NCBI RefSeq assembly: GCF_001704415.2
Contig: NC_030810.1
Location: forward strand, 99,274,315-99,338,314
Length of the DNA: 64,000 nt
Direction: 5' to 3'
Source: Capra hircus
Lineage: Eukaryota; Chordata; Mammalia; Artiodactyla; Bovidae
Below, one piece after another: positions 1 through 10,830 of the stretch. Position numbers and translations under genes: made by a program. Each line of letters starts with the position of its first letter. Position 1 is the stretch's first letter. The notes under the pieces are model-generated. The model worked only from the letters and a program-made list of their open reading frames with translations, made no database searches and was not told where the DNA came from.

Positions 1-205
1 GCTAAGCTAAGACATGATTATTGCTGATCTTCACAAAAGAATGTTGGCTCTGGAGGAAAACAGGTAGGTCACTTGGAAACCAGGATCGAAAGAACAGAGT
101 CATTTCATCGTTGCCCTCCGGGTTCCTTTCAACGGTGGGTTCCGTCCATTGTTTGTATTGATATTTATTAACCCCTTTACATACACCTTTAAAATTAATT
201 CCTCT
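1..205 (+). repeat. Duplicated tRNA flank (matches DNA downstream of tRNA-Asn at 23.9 kb)
   Basis: The DNA upstream of the first tRNA-Glu aligns by eye with 23950-24150, which lies just downstream of the intact tRNA-Asn. Shared blocks include ctctggaggaaaacaggt, a run around catcgtt-ccctc-gggttcctttt, and ccattgtttgtat-tatttatt. The two flanks differ by scattered substitutions and small indels, so this is an old duplication of a tRNA-bearing unit and not a recent copy. Confidence 0.7.
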
Positions 206-217
206 TTATCGTGAAGT

Positions 218-289
218 TCCCTGGTGGTCTAGTGGTTAGGATTCGGCGCTTTCACCGCCGCGGCCCGGGTTCGATTCCCGGTCAGGGAA
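218..289 (+). tRNA. tRNA-Glu (anticodon TTC)
   Basis: This is a 72-nt cloverleaf with a 7-bp acceptor stem (TCCCTGG with CCAGGGA-type pairing) and a D arm containing the Pol III A box. The anticodon stem CGGCG/CGCCG closes the loop CTTTCAC, giving anticodon TTC at 251-253. The T arm carries the B box GGTTCGATTCC. The sequence equals the vertebrate Glu-TTC consensus as I know it. A T run at 297-301 can terminate Pol III. Upstream DNA is shared with the downstream flank of tRNA-Asn at 23.8 kb. It is the best-preserved of the three Glu copies in the window. Confidence 0.95.
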
Positions 290-319
290 GGTGTGCTTTT
301 TATTTATTTATTTATTTTT

Positions 320-536
320 GCGGCTTTGCAGGTGGCACTAGCAGTCAAGAACCCGCCTGCCTACGCAGGAGACATAAGAGGCGCGAGTTCCATCGTCGCG
401 AAGTTCCTCCGGAGAAGGGCATGGCAACCCACTCTAGAATTCTTGCCTGAAGAATCCCATGGACAGAAGAACCTGGTGGGCCACAGTCCACAGGGGTGCA
501 AAGAGTCGGACATTATTGAAGCAACTTAGCAGCACG
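320..536 (+). mobile_element. Bov-tA-type SINE, diverged
   Basis: The tRNA-like head (gtggcactagcagtcaagaa, cctgcctacgcaggagac) is followed by the Bov tail (ggcaacccactc, attcttgcctg-agaatcccatgga, gggtgcaaagagtcgga). It is considerably mutated. It sits directly 3' of the tRNA-Glu terminator. Confidence 0.75.
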
Positions 537-1181
537 AGTTTAAATTAAATATAAAGGCGTTCATTTTTCATAGCTTGGAATGTTGCCATTTTACTCATTT
601 GGAGCTATTATATAAAGACATATTCTTTGTGCCACCTTTACCCACACATTTGATGTTTTTATCAGTTCCTGCAAAGGCGAAGAAAGCAGTGTAGCTCTGC
701 TGTTGTTGTTCACTCACTAAATCATGTCTGACTCTTTGTGACTCCATGGACTGCAGCACGCAAGCCAGGTTCCCTGTCCTTCACTATCTTCAGGAGTTTG
801 CTCAAATTTATATCCATTGAATCAGTCATACTATCTAGCCATCTCATCCTCTATTGCCCTCTTCTCCTGTCTTCAATCTTTCGCAGCATCAGGGTCTTTT
901 CCAGTGAGTTGACTCTTCACATTAGGTAACCAAAGGATTGGACCTTCAGCTTTAGCATCTGTTCTTCAAATGAATATTCAGGATTAATTTCCTTTCAGAT
1001 TGACTGGTTTGGTCTCCTTGAAGTTGAAGGCACTCTCAAGAGTCTTCTCCAACACATAGTTCAAAAGCATCAATTCTTCGGTGCTCAGCCTTCTCTATGG
1101 TCCAACTCTCACATCAGTACAGGACTATTGGAAAAACCACAGCTTTGACTATATGGACTTTTATCATCTTTTAGGCTTTTA

Positions 1182-1335
1182 CTTTCACTTTTCACTTTCA
1201 TGCATTGGAGAAGGAAATGGCAACCCACTCCAGTGTTCTTGCCTGGAGAATCCCAGGGATGGGGGAGCCTTGTGGGCTGCTGTCTATGGGGTCACACAGA
1301 GTTGGACACAACTGAAGTGACTTAGCAGCAGCAGC
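1182..1335 (+). mobile_element. Bov-A2/Bov-tA type SINE nested in BovB, with target-site duplication
   Basis: The Bov SINE body (catgcattggagaaggaaat, cctggagaatcccagggat, acacaactgaagtgacttag) ends in a short CAG run. The direct repeat aggctttta flanks it at 1173-1181 and 1336-1344 and marks the target-site duplication. It inserted about 10 bp from the deletion junction of the host BovB. Confidence 0.85.
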
Positions 1336-2123
1336 AGGCTTTTAAATAGTTCAGCTGGAATTTCCATTACCTCCACTAGCTTTGTTCTTAGTGATACTTC
1401 CAAGGCCCACTTGACTTCACACTCCAAAATGTCTGGCTCTAGGTGAGTGACCACACCACTGTGGTTATCCTGGTCATTAAGACCTTTTTTGTATAGTGCT
1501 TCTGTGTTTTCTTGCCACCTCTTATTCTCTTTTGCTTCTTCTGTTAGATCCTTACTGTTTCTGTTCTTTATCATGCCCATCCTTGCAAGAAATATTCCCT
1601 TGATCTCTCCATTTTTCTTGAAGAGATCTCCAGTCTTTCCCATTCTATTTTTTTCTTCTAGTTCTTTGCATTGTTCACTTAAAAAGGCTTTCTTATCTCT
1701 CCTTGCTATTATCTGGAACTCTGCATTCAGATGGGTATATCTTTCCCTTTCTCCTTTGCCTTTTACTTCTCTTCTTTCCTCAGCTATTTGTAAAGCCTCC
1801 TCAGACAACCATTTTGCCTTTTTGCATTTCTTTCTCTTTGAGATTCTCCTTTCTATAGGAGGCAGTTTTGCTCGCTGCCTCCTATACAATGTGACAAACT
1901 CCTATCCATAGTTTTTCAGGCACTCTGTCTATCAGATCTAACCCCTTGAATCTATTTGTCACCTCCACTGTGTAATCATAAGGGATTTGAAGTGGTTTTC
2001 CCTATCTTCATCAAGTTAAGCCTGAATTTTGCAGGAAGGAGCTGATGATCTAAGCCACAGTCAGCTCTGTGTCTTGTTTATGCTGATTGTATATTGCTTT
2101 TCCATCTTCAGCTGCAAAGAGTA

Positions 2124-2330
2124 TGGTGTGAAGTCGTTCAGTCGTGTCTGACTCTTTGTGACCCCATGGACTGTAGCCTACCAGGCTCCTCCCTCCATGG
2201 GATTCTCCAGGCAAGAGTACTGGAGTGGGTTGCCATTTCCTTCTCCAGGGGATCTTCCCAACCCAGGGATCGAACCTGGGTCTCCCGCATTCCAGGCAGA
2301 TGCTTTAACCTCTGAGCCACCAGGGAAGCA
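2124..2330 (-). mobile_element. Bov-tA SINE nested in BovB
   Basis: Reverse-strand Bov-tA: a tRNA-like head near 2330 (gagccaccagggaagc on the plus strand) and the tail at 2127 (cagtcgtgtctgactctttg). BovB endonuclease-region sequence continues on both sides, so this is an insertion into BovB. Confidence 0.85.
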
Positions 2331-2459
2331 AGTCAATCTAACTTCAGAATTGACCATTTGGTCATGTCCTTGAGTAGAGTCATCTCTTGTGTTCTTGGAA
2401 AAGGGTCTTTGCTATGACCAGTGTGTTCTCTTGATATAACTGTTAGCCTTTGCTCTGCT

Positions 2460-2545
2460 TTTTTAGTTTATTAAGGAACCTCCAATCTGTTCTCCTAAGT
2501 GGCTATACCAATTTACATTCCTACCAAGAATGTAGGAGGGGACCC
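2460..2545 (-). mobile_element. Short L1 fragment
   Basis: The stretch around caatttacattcctaccaa is the reverse complement of a widespread L1 segment near the ORF2 end. Only about 85 bp is recognisable. Confidence 0.45.
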
Positions 2546-5146
2546 ACTCCACTTATTATCACTCAATTCTAACCAAGGGTATCACTACAACAATACTAAA
2601 CACAGTAGAACAATGGCACCATACAAAGATGACTAGGAACTTCAGCATACTGGAAAGTTATGGATTTCTGGTATCATATCACTTTCTTGTGCCCATATAT
2701 ACAAATTAGAAAACATTTCCTCCTGCCCACGTATTAATCAGGCATTTATTTTTTCAGTAAAAACAAAGCAAGACTTAAACTACCTTGGAAGCCTCAGTTT
2801 TCTGTCCCACTTGCCTCACCATTCCTCTGCTTCTTCTCATTAGATTTTCATTTATTTGTGCCATCCTGCAGCATTTCCTACTTCAAACCCCGGGCCCCCT
2901 CTCTCAGGAACAGAGGTAAATGGAGAATTGTATTATTGTTGACATTACAGACTTGTTCCCTGGATAGAAATAACTCAAAGAATATTTTTTTGTCCATCTC
3001 AGGATTTTTTTTTGTTTTAAAAAAAGAGCTTAGAAAAGTAACACTTAAATATTTGCTTTTCTGACAAAGAGAAATTTGAAGTAACACTGCTGGCATCTGG
3101 TTATTAAGCTAAACGGAAGCTTTTACATTCACCATGGTGCCGAGGAGAAATGACAGTCAAAACTGGTTGGAAGGAGGCTTCTGAGTCCATAAGACATGTC
3201 ACTTCCACTAAAGGGAAGTAATGTTTTCACCTCTCCATTTATAGTTGGAATATGCAGAAGCTTTTATTCTGAAGGAGGTAAGGAGCAAGTTATGGGAGGG
3301 CAGTTGACTCAGTCTGGCCTTGAAATCATTTAACTAAAGGTGTTCCTGTGAGCCCCCAAATTGTTCTGTGACATGACTTCCTCAGTCATGTCTCCAGTGT
3401 CTGAAGCCTGCTGAGACCTCCAGAGCTAGAGTGGTTTGAAAGAGCAAAGGATGAAAGAAACACTAGCCTAGGTTCTCATAAAGCACATTCCAGAGTGCGG
3501 TGCGAAGACCTCCAGTCCCTTGGGCTATCAACTAAGTGGGTTTGGAGCATGAACCTACTTGGAATCAAAGCTTCCTATTGAGTCTTTTCAGGTAGATTCC
3601 CTACATGGTTGACTTTTGCTGTCATTTCAGCAGTGATCTCATCCTATTTGCCCTTACCATTTAAATCAAATAACAAAAAGCCCTAATTAGTAGAGTGTTG
3701 GTGGACATAAAAGAAATATTTTCATCCAAAGCTCTGGGAATTAAAGGTAAAATTTGCCCTCAAAGTAATTTTCTTATGTTGGCAGAATTTAGTTCTTTGT
3801 AACTGTGTATCCTTGGAAGGCTGATTGGTGTGCTCCAAACCTGTTTCCAGCTCTTGCTTAGTTCAGTGAGCTTAGATCTATCTCCAGGGTTCCTTTGGGA
3901 TCCAAGATGTCTTTATATTTCTTGTATTTTCAAACAAAACCTTCTGAAAAGAGTACATCAGTGTCTTTCCAAAAAAGAGATGATTCTACCCAGTTTTTGA
4001 ATGCACATTTTTCACATTGAGGCAACCGGTCCACTGTAGCGCCCCACCCTCTCCTGAATTCAGTGCTCCAATTTCAGACTATGTGATGTCCTAAATTCAA
4101 TTGCACCATATACCATGAGCAATATCTCCAGAAAGAATTAAGACAGTGCTTCAGTGGAAGGAGAGCATAGGCTTCTGCTTGGGGCCTGTATTGCCTTTCC
4201 CTGGAAGCAAGGACCCAGGATTTTCACATCTGGATTAGGAACCCACATCTCAGTCAGGAGTCAGAATCTCAAATCTCCTGATTTGAAAACAAAATACCAG
4301 TTGAAAGTTTTCACCCCTTGAATCTGAGAGCTCCTGGATGTTGCCTGCGGGAGTTAGAGCACATGCACAGATCAGAGGCGTGAGAGAGCTCTGTGCAAGT
4401 CAAGATCAGTGGGACTCCTCCCATCCACCACCCATTATTCCCCTTCATTTCATTGCTCTGCCAGCTCATTTCTCTTAAGCTTCAGTGTTTCTTTCTTGCT
4501 TTCCCTCAGAAATGGGAGATCCCTCTGGCTCTTGTCACTTTCCTTTGTTCTGTTTCATCAGATTTCAAGTCTAATAGTCTAACCAGGTCTTCATGTTTTA
4601 AACAGTGCCATAGCCAAGCCTGAAGGTCTCAGGGCATTTGGCTGTTTTGAAATGGTAAATCTCTTATCCAAGTCAGCTCTTGATTACATGCTTGAATTGA
4701 GCAAAAGACCAGCCATGAGGCCAAGTGTGAGCTATTCACATCACTGGGCTACCACCTAGCGGAGGACCAAGGTCCAGAAAACACAGACTGTCATGGTGAC
4801 TATACTTCTTTTGACTTTAGGTTCTTTATCCCCTTAGTCGGTTCTTGTTGCCCTAATGGCCTGGGAGCAAGTGACGAGAATGAAGACAGAAAACGAAATC
4901 TGGTGCAATGGGTCAGGGGACCTGCAGCCTCTATTGGACTGACGTGCAGAGTCCACTCTGAGTCCAGCTTTTAGTCCTAATTGCAGACTACAAGACTTTC
5001 CCAGATCTTATCTTTCTCAAGACACATGCTGTGTTAATCATGTACCCCTAAATGTCATGGACTACACCGACCTAGTCCAGATCTCCTTGTGTTTACCCCA
5101 GGCCGTTCCCTTCTGGGCTAGTCTTTGGAACAACTAGCAAGTGCAT
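2546..5146. other. Unassigned intergenic DNA
   Basis: I see no coding gene, tRNA or clear mobile element in this 2.6-kb stretch. The open frames here are short and show no recognisable domain. Old, unrecognised repeats may be present. Confidence 0.4.
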
Positions 5147-5157
5147 AGGCAGCGTTC

Positions 5158-5296
5158 TGGAGAAGGAAATGGCAACCCACTCCAGTGTTCTTGCCTAGAG
5201 AATCCTGTGGACGGAGGAGCCTGGTGGGCTGCCATCTATGGGGTCACACAGAGTCAGACACAGCTGAAGCGACTTAGCAGCAGCAGCAGCAGCAGC
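5158..5296 (+). mobile_element. Bov-A2-type SINE with 11-bp target-site duplication
   Basis: The body runs from ggagaaggaaatggcaaccc to a terminal (CAG)n tract. The direct repeat aggcagcgttc occurs at 5147-5157 and 5297-5307. The perfect duplication implies a young insertion. Confidence 0.9.
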
Positions 5297-5473
5297 AGGC
5301 AGCGTTCATGCCTGATGCCAATCCAGTGTTCCAAGGTCCATGCTTTCATGATCCCAGTCATACTCCCTTCTGGGTCTGGCCTTGGGGTTTGTAACAAGGA
5401 GATTATTCTTAAGAAAAACATGAAAGATAATTATTAACATGATTTCTTAATATATGCTGTTTTTCCAGATGAT

Positions 5474-5760
5474 CAACCCTGGAATTTCTTTGGAAGGAAT
5501 GATGCTAAAGCTGAAGGTCCAGTACTTTGGCCACCTCATGCAAAGAGTTGACTCATTGGAAAAGACTCTGATGCTGGGAGGGATTGAGGGCAGGAGGAGA
5601 AGAGGATGACCGAGGATGAGATGGCTGGATGGCATCACGGACTCGATGGACGTGAGTCTGAGTGAACTCTGGGAGATGGTGATGGACAGGGAGGCCTGGC
5701 ATGCTGCGATTCATGGGGTCGCAAAGAGTTGGACACGACTGAGCGACTGAACTGAGCTGA
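5474..5760 (+). mobile_element. BovB LINE 3' end
   Basis: Encodes remnants of the BovB C-terminus (LKVQYFGHLMQRVDSLEKTL-like reading) and ends in the typical ctgagcgactgaactgagct tail. It is 5'-truncated, as most BovB copies are. Confidence 0.9.
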
Positions 5761-6455
5761 TTTCTGTGGAATTTCTCAAGGCTGTGAAAGTATATTATTA
5801 GGAATTCCCACTACAGGTTCTTCTTATAGGAAAGTATCTCAGATGGAAAGCAGGTAGAAACTGCTTTTGTGAAAGACTTTCATGTCTCCTTTTTTTTTTC
5901 AACGTCTATGGAAGGGCAAGAAAAAACCCCATCAAGTGTGTCTCTGGATTCCTCTGGAATCCTGGCTATAGAAGCTTGGTCACTAACCTATGTTGGAGAG
6001 AAGCACAGTTGAATATGAACCACAAATCAAGATACCTCAGACTGGGGGCCAGGACCATTCAAGACCAGGACAGGACAGGGCCAAGCACCGTTGTTTCTTG
6101 GGTTGTTAAATCGTGAGTTCAGTAAGTAAGTGTTAAGTAATCTAAATATATGAAAATCCTTTAGCAGTTCCAGGGTGGTTTTAGAGTAGAACAATGTTGC
6201 ATACTGCCAGATTCTTAAAAAAGACATTCCCAAAATATTTTTAAAACATTTAATGAGATTATCTTTAAAAAAAAAAAAGACTAAGCACCATTATTACAAG
6301 GTAGCCATCTACCTGACAACAGTGATTCAGACAACTCTGGAAACTCTTGAGAATTATCCCCTACTTTTGAGGAGATAATTTGCCACTTGCTCCCTTCATC
6401 CTTCCACCACAGGAAAGAGTCTTCACTTTTTTGTGGCATCAGAAGCATTTACAAC

Positions 6456-6990
6456 GTTGGTAGGAATTAAAATGGTGCATCCACTATGGAAAAAGTGTAG
6501 AGATTCCTTTAAAAATTAATAATAAAACAGCCATATGATCCAGCTATTCCACTTCTGGGTCTTTACCTAGAAAATACAAAATCACTAATTGGAATAAATA
6601 TATACACCCATATGTACATCACAGCATGATTTACAATAGTCAAAATATAGAAACAACCCAAGTGTCTATCAACAGATGAATGGATAAAGAAGATGTGGCG
6701 TACATACACAATGCAGTACTACTTGGCCTTAAAAACAACACAATCTGCCATTTGCTATAATGTGGATGGACTTGAGGGTATTATGCTAAGTGAAATAAGC
6801 AAATAAATACAAATACTATGTGATTTCACTCACATGTGGAATTTTAAAAACGTTTTAATGAATGAACAAACCAAATCATACAAAAACAAGCACATAGGTA
6901 CAGAGAACAGAGTCATGGTTACCAGAGGGGAAGAAGGAGGAGGTGCGGGAGGGAAGTGAGTAAAGTAATTTGTTATAAACATAAAATATT
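6456..6990 (+). mobile_element. L1 LINE 3' fragment
   Basis: Typical L1 ORF2-end/3'UTR text on the plus strand, for example agccatatgatccagctatt, gatgaatggataaagaagat, and the A-rich end. It sits immediately before the 470-bp module of arm 1. The same L1 abuts the same module in the inverted copy (35520-35890), but is missing from the third copy at 29.4-29.6 kb. It therefore inserted before the inverted duplication and after the split from the third copy. Confidence 0.85.
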
Positions 6991-6994
6991 CTAG

Positions 6995-7460
6995 CAGGAC
7001 GCAGAGAGCCAGGCTAGAAGCGAGGAGGCAGCGGCACTTTCTTGTCTCTCCCAAGGTGAGTGGTTCCAGCACTCAGTTGAACCCAAGACCACACAGCCCA
7101 CTAAAGCAACTAAGCAGAGTCCGCAGGGCAGCAGGGCTGAGGGGGTACTAGCCTCGTCCTATTCCTTCTAAAAGCTCTAGGCCTGCCTGGCCTACACTAG
7201 CAGAAGAGCAGGATAAATTTTCACCTGAAGCTTCTTATAGCCTATGGAGAACAGGGTGAAAGGACAAAATCTCCCCCTGGCCTTGGAAAACAGGTCCTGC
7301 AAAAGCTGGTTTTGAGGGACGTGCCAAAGGAAGGGAGCAACAGTGGCCCAAAGAGTGATCTTGAGACGTCTGCAAGTTACTTTCAAATGGTGGAGTAAAT
7401 CATGTATATGGAGAGGGAGTGAGAAAGCAAATGTAGGAAAATGTTAACTGTACACTTAGG
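6995..7460 (+). repeat. 470-bp module, copy 1 of 3
   Basis: Three copies exist: here, 29545-30075 (same orientation) and 35040-35515 (inverted). Shared blocks include gcaggac-cagagagcc, aagctggttttgaggga, gagcaacagtggccca and gcaagttactttcaaatg. No copy keeps a long shared reading frame. The origin is unknown to me; it could be a very old repeat or a pseudogene fragment. Confidence 0.75.
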
Positions 7461-7465
7461 TGAAG

Positions 7466-7967
7466 AATGAAAGTGAGAGGGTTGCTGCTGCTGCTGCTGC
7501 TAAGTCTCTTCAGTCGTGTCCAACTCTGTGCGACCACATAGATGGCAGCCCACGAGGCTCCCCTCTCCCTGGGATTCTCCAGGCAAGAACACTGGAATGG
7601 GTTACCATTTCTTTCTCCAATGTAGGAATGTGAAAAGTGAAAGTGAAGTCGCTTAGTTGTGTCCGACTCCTAGCGACCCCATGGACTGCAGCCTACCAGG
7701 CTCTCCTGTCCATGGGATTTTCCAGGCAAGAGTACTGGAGTGGGGTGCCATTGCCTTCTCCAAAGTGAGAGGGTTAGCAGTGTCCAACTCTTTGTGACCC
7801 CATGGACTGTAGCCTGCCAGTCTCCTCTGTCCATAGAATTCTCCAGGCAAGAATACTAGAGTGGGTAGTCATTCCCTTCTCCAGGGGAACTTCCCAACCC
7901 AGGGATCAAATCTACGTCTCCCACATTGCAGGCAGATTCTTTACTGTCTGAGGCACTGGGGAAGTGA
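7466..7967 (-). mobile_element. Bov-tA SINE (minus) interrupted by a Bov-A2 SINE
   Basis: An older Bov-tA (head near 7967, tail near 7466) is split by a complete Bov-A2 dimer at 7484-7762. The dimer is bounded by the perfect 13-bp direct repeat aagtgagagggtt (7471-7483 and 7763-7775). The equivalent place in arm 2 has neither SINE, so both arrived after the arms separated. Confidence 0.9.
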
Positions 7968-8299
7968 AGAATATATACTATTAATATACTTGTAAAATTT
8001 TATAGGTTTCAAAATTGTTTTTCTTTTTCTTTTTAAAGGAGTAATTGATGCTCAGTAATTCTTTTTAAAGGTTAATTTGTGCTCAGGTCCCAAGTTGTCT
8101 TTTGATGGACACTCAAAGTGAGATTCTGGGTTCCTGAGATGAAGGGAGGAGTGGAGGTGAAGGGCTGTCCAGACTGCTCCTCACATTTCCCCCTACCACT
8201 CTGGGAGATGCCCTGGACCTGTGGCCCGACCTCACTGACTTAAGGATTCAATGCAGAAATTTTACTGCATGGGGACACTGGGGTGCATCACACTTGTGG

Positions 8300-8465
8300 A
8301 AAATGAAAGTGTTAGTGGCAGACTGTAGCAGGCCAGGCCCTTCTGTCCTTGAAATTTTTCAGGTTGACATTCCCAGCTCGAGGATATCTCCCTGACCTAG
8401 GGATAGGAACTCAGGTCTCCCGCATTGCCGGTAGATTCTTTACGGTCTGAGCCACAGGGAGCAAG
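8300..8465 (-). mobile_element. Bov-tA SINE, decayed
   Basis: A minus-strand Bov-tA head is readable near 8400-8460 (aggtctcccgcattgccggt, gagccacagggagcaag), and tail remnants are visible near 8300. It is absent from the corresponding site of arm 2, where the flanking DNA runs directly into tRNA-Glu. Confidence 0.7.
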
Positions 8466-8506
8466 TGAAAACTCTGTACGGGGAGATGAAAGCAAAAGAC
8501 TTTATT

Positions 8507-8578
8507 TTCCCTGACCGGGAATCGAACCCGGGCCGCGGCGGTGAAAGCGCCGAATCCTAGCCACTAGACCACCAGGGA
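8507..8578 (-). tRNA. tRNA-Glu (anticodon TTC), arm 1 copy
   Basis: This 72-nt gene on the minus strand has intact acceptor, D, anticodon (loop CTTTCAC) and T arms. It differs from the 218-289 copy by one visible base in the D loop (GTGGCTAGG in place of GTGGTTAGG). The inverted partner at 34018-34089 has the same C, so the change predates the arm duplication. A TTTT run downstream on the minus strand (8494-8497 on the plus strand reads aaaa) can terminate Pol III. Probably functional. Confidence 0.93.
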
Positions 8579-8589
8579 ACTACGTTCTA

Positions 8590-9660
8590 AGGTCCTCATA
8601 AGTGAGAACAGGAAACCGGAAAACAGTGTGTGGCGTCTCTCGCCCTCCTGAGTCCCGCACCCTCCTCCAAGGAACTGTACCCAAAGAACGTTCCTTCCCT
8701 GCTTTCTCCAAATGAGGAGCTCCACACCAAAGGCCGAGCGCTCTGCGTGACAGTGGACGCGCCCGGAGGTCCACTTGATCCTCACGTCCCCACGACTTGC
8801 CCAGTCCCAGCGCACTTCACAACTGCCCTGGAGACGCGCCCTTTCCCGGCGAGCGCGCGTGGACAGCAGGTAGCCGGGGCGGGGGCGGGAGAGGCTGGAG
8901 GGCAGCCCCGCGGGTGAGACCTCGGGATCCCCAGCGACACAAAAGACTCCAGGCGGGTGCAGGAACCGGGAGGGCCGGATGCAAAACGCTTGCGAACAAG
9001 GCTCCACACCCAGACCTGGATTCCGTCCGGTCTTCCCCCGACGACCTGCTGCCCTGCGGTTCTCCCGCCTTGGATGACGCCATCTCCAGCTCCCTGGGCT
9101 CAGACCTCCAGCTGTCCCTGACGCCGCGCTTTCCTCAGACCCACATCCAAATAGTCAGGACTTGGCGTTTGCCTCTCAGTCCCACACAGTCCCAGTCCCT
9201 CCTTTTCGCGACTCTGGACTTGGACAAACGACTCTCCCGAGAAAGGTGGTCCGTCTCCCCGCCCCCCGCCCCCTCTGTCGGGGAAAGAACCACCCCCCTC
9301 GTCCAGTCTACATGGAAAGGCAGCGCGCTGGACCGGACCGAAAGACCGCTAATCCGCTCCTCTGGCTGGACGTGAGAGGTGAAAACTAGGACCTGGATGG
9401 GAGGAAGGCAGGGGAATTTCATGTAACGTCCTGATCTAAAGCAATTTTCAAGTCCGCCTCTGTGGGGACTCAGGCTCCAGCGCTGGTGAGGGTGCTGCCG
9501 CGCGGTCGCACCCTCGACCGCACTCGGAGTCCACGCGGAACCAGGCGGAGCCCGGTAGCCTGGGGGCCGGTGCGCACGCGGCCCGCGCCTCCCTCGGGGT
9601 CGGAGCCCCGTGAACCTCACGCTGGAAGGAAATGGCTGTGACTGCCGCACTAAGAAAAGA
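8590..9660. promoter_or_regulatory. CpG-rich block of arm 1 (CpG-island-like)
   Basis: This stretch of about 1 kb is markedly GC- and CpG-rich compared with its surroundings. It contains repeated cg dinucleotides, GC boxes such as ggggcgggggcggg near 8878, and a partner in arm 2 (32950-34000). Overlapping open frames up to about 200 aa occur on both strands, as expected where stop codons are scarce. None shows a domain, and they are not conserved as one frame. A Pol II or Pol III-associated open-chromatin island is the likeliest meaning; this is inference. Confidence 0.55.
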
Positions 9661-10189
9661 AAAACCACTGCAGGAGAAAACGCACCTACATCCCCAAGCT
9701 TGTTACCTTTTACTTCTAAAGGTAACCAGAGGCAGACAGACACACAGACAACACTGCATTAAGTTTTTCAGCAAAAAGAAACTGCCTGCTGTGAGGTGAA
9801 CACGGAAACCCCTCCAGACTCCAGCTTTCTGGGAAAATTGCCTTGACCTCTGCCGTCCTAGGTTAAAATTCTTACTTCATGACCTGTTGAACTGGAAAAT
9901 TATAAAAGGCGTTTCAGGCATTGTAAAAGGTAAAACAAAACTGTTTCTCAAGAAGAATCTCAAGTACAATAAGCGAGGAATGAACGACCTTGAGATCTGT
10001 GTGGACCGAGCCTGGCTCCCCCGCGGCTTTATGTGGGGCCTGGTCTGCAAGTGAATTCAATACAGGCGGGGGAGAAAGTCTCGGCCTACGTTGATACTCG
10101 CTATTTTCAAACAGACAAAAGACCTGAGCCTTCAGCCTTTGCTGCTCTTCATGCAAAACGTGAAAGCGTGGTGAAAGTCTTGGATTTGA

Positions 10190-10480
10190 ACTATATTGGA
10201 CAACTAGAATAAGCCATAGCAGCAGTAACCTGAGGAACGCCGTTTGCCGCGGACGTCGGGGGAGAAGCGCTGCGGCCAAAGGGCTGGCAAGGCAAGAGCG
10301 CGCGGAGCTTGGGAGCGGAGGGGAGGGCCGGGCCTCGCGTTCCCGGGTGAATTCGAAACACCGCTCATTTCCGAGAGCCAAGAGCGCTGACCGACCACCT
10401 GTGCCGTCTGCAGCCGGGGACGGGCGGCGTCTACACTGAAGGGCGTCCAGGTTGCTTGCGGCTCAGACGCGCCCATCACT
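10190..10480. other. GC-rich segment present only in arm 1
   Basis: Alignment of the two arms runs through to about 10185 and resumes at cagctcctgcggcttctgg near 10485. In arm 2 the same two flanks are nearly adjacent (around 32250). About 290 bp was therefore gained in arm 1 or lost from arm 2. It carries no recognisable repeat. Confidence 0.6.
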
Positions 10481-10767
10481 CCCAGCTCCTGCGGCTTCTG
10501 GAAGATGGGGATTCAGTGGAGCGATCCCTGGTCTCTGGCGCTAGGCTGAAGAATTGGAGACTCAGTTGGAGGTGGGGGCCCCAGGGACCTCGCTTCGCGG
10601 GAGGCGAGAAACCCTAACCTTAAGGAAGGCCTCTCGGGAACTGCAGTCTACGTGCTTGGGAGATCGAAGGTGCTCCCAGGATCCTTTTTCTTCAAAAATT
10701 TTTGGTGGGCCAGTCTTGGCGACAAGTTCATTTCTTGGAGCTGTCATTAGGCGTTGGTACCCACGGG

Positions 10768-10830
10768 GTTTCCGTAGTGTAGTTGTTATCACGTTCGCCT
10801 AACACCCGAAAGGTCCCCCGGGCGAAAACA
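10768..10830 (+). pseudogene. tRNA-Val (AAC) pseudogene lacking the T arm
   Basis: The 5' half is clearly tRNA-Val: GTTTCCGTAGTGTAGTTGTTAT, then an anticodon loop CTAACAC giving AAC. One anticodon-stem pair is broken (GCGAA is replaced by CCGAA). In the T region about nine bases including the B-box core GGTTCGA are deleted, leaving ggtcccccgggcgaaaaca. A G-to-T change also hits the A box. A long T run follows (about 10838-10850). Without a B box it should be transcriptionally dead. Confidence 0.85.

Larger units (their letters stand above)
701..2462 (-). mobile_element. BovB (RTE) LINE fragment, internally deleted, with two nested SINEs
   Basis: On the minus strand this reads as BovB: a fragment of the endonuclease C-terminus near 2330-2462, the connector region (an open frame spans 1284-1889), the start of RT (GD-EIPAELFKS region near 1340-1400), and the 3' region from about 1170 down to 701. 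Roughly the whole RT core is missing: DNA coding for the region after the RT active site is joined at about 1165 to the beginning of RT. SINEs interrupt it at 1182-1335 and 2124-2330. It also contains a 12-bp inverted repeat at 1854-1886. It cannot be functional. Confidence 0.85.

Noticed and set aside
5273..5296. CAG trinucleotide run (also near 1330, 7484, 43105)
   Set aside because: These are the ordinary terminal tracts of Bov-A2 SINEs, not an expandable repeat in a gene.
8564..9743. Several overlapping open frames of 75-200 aa on both strands in the GC-rich arm (and 33485-34032 in arm 2)
   Set aside because: They overlap on both strands, lack domains, start at arbitrary places, and the frames are not kept between the two arms. 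High GC content alone yields few stops.
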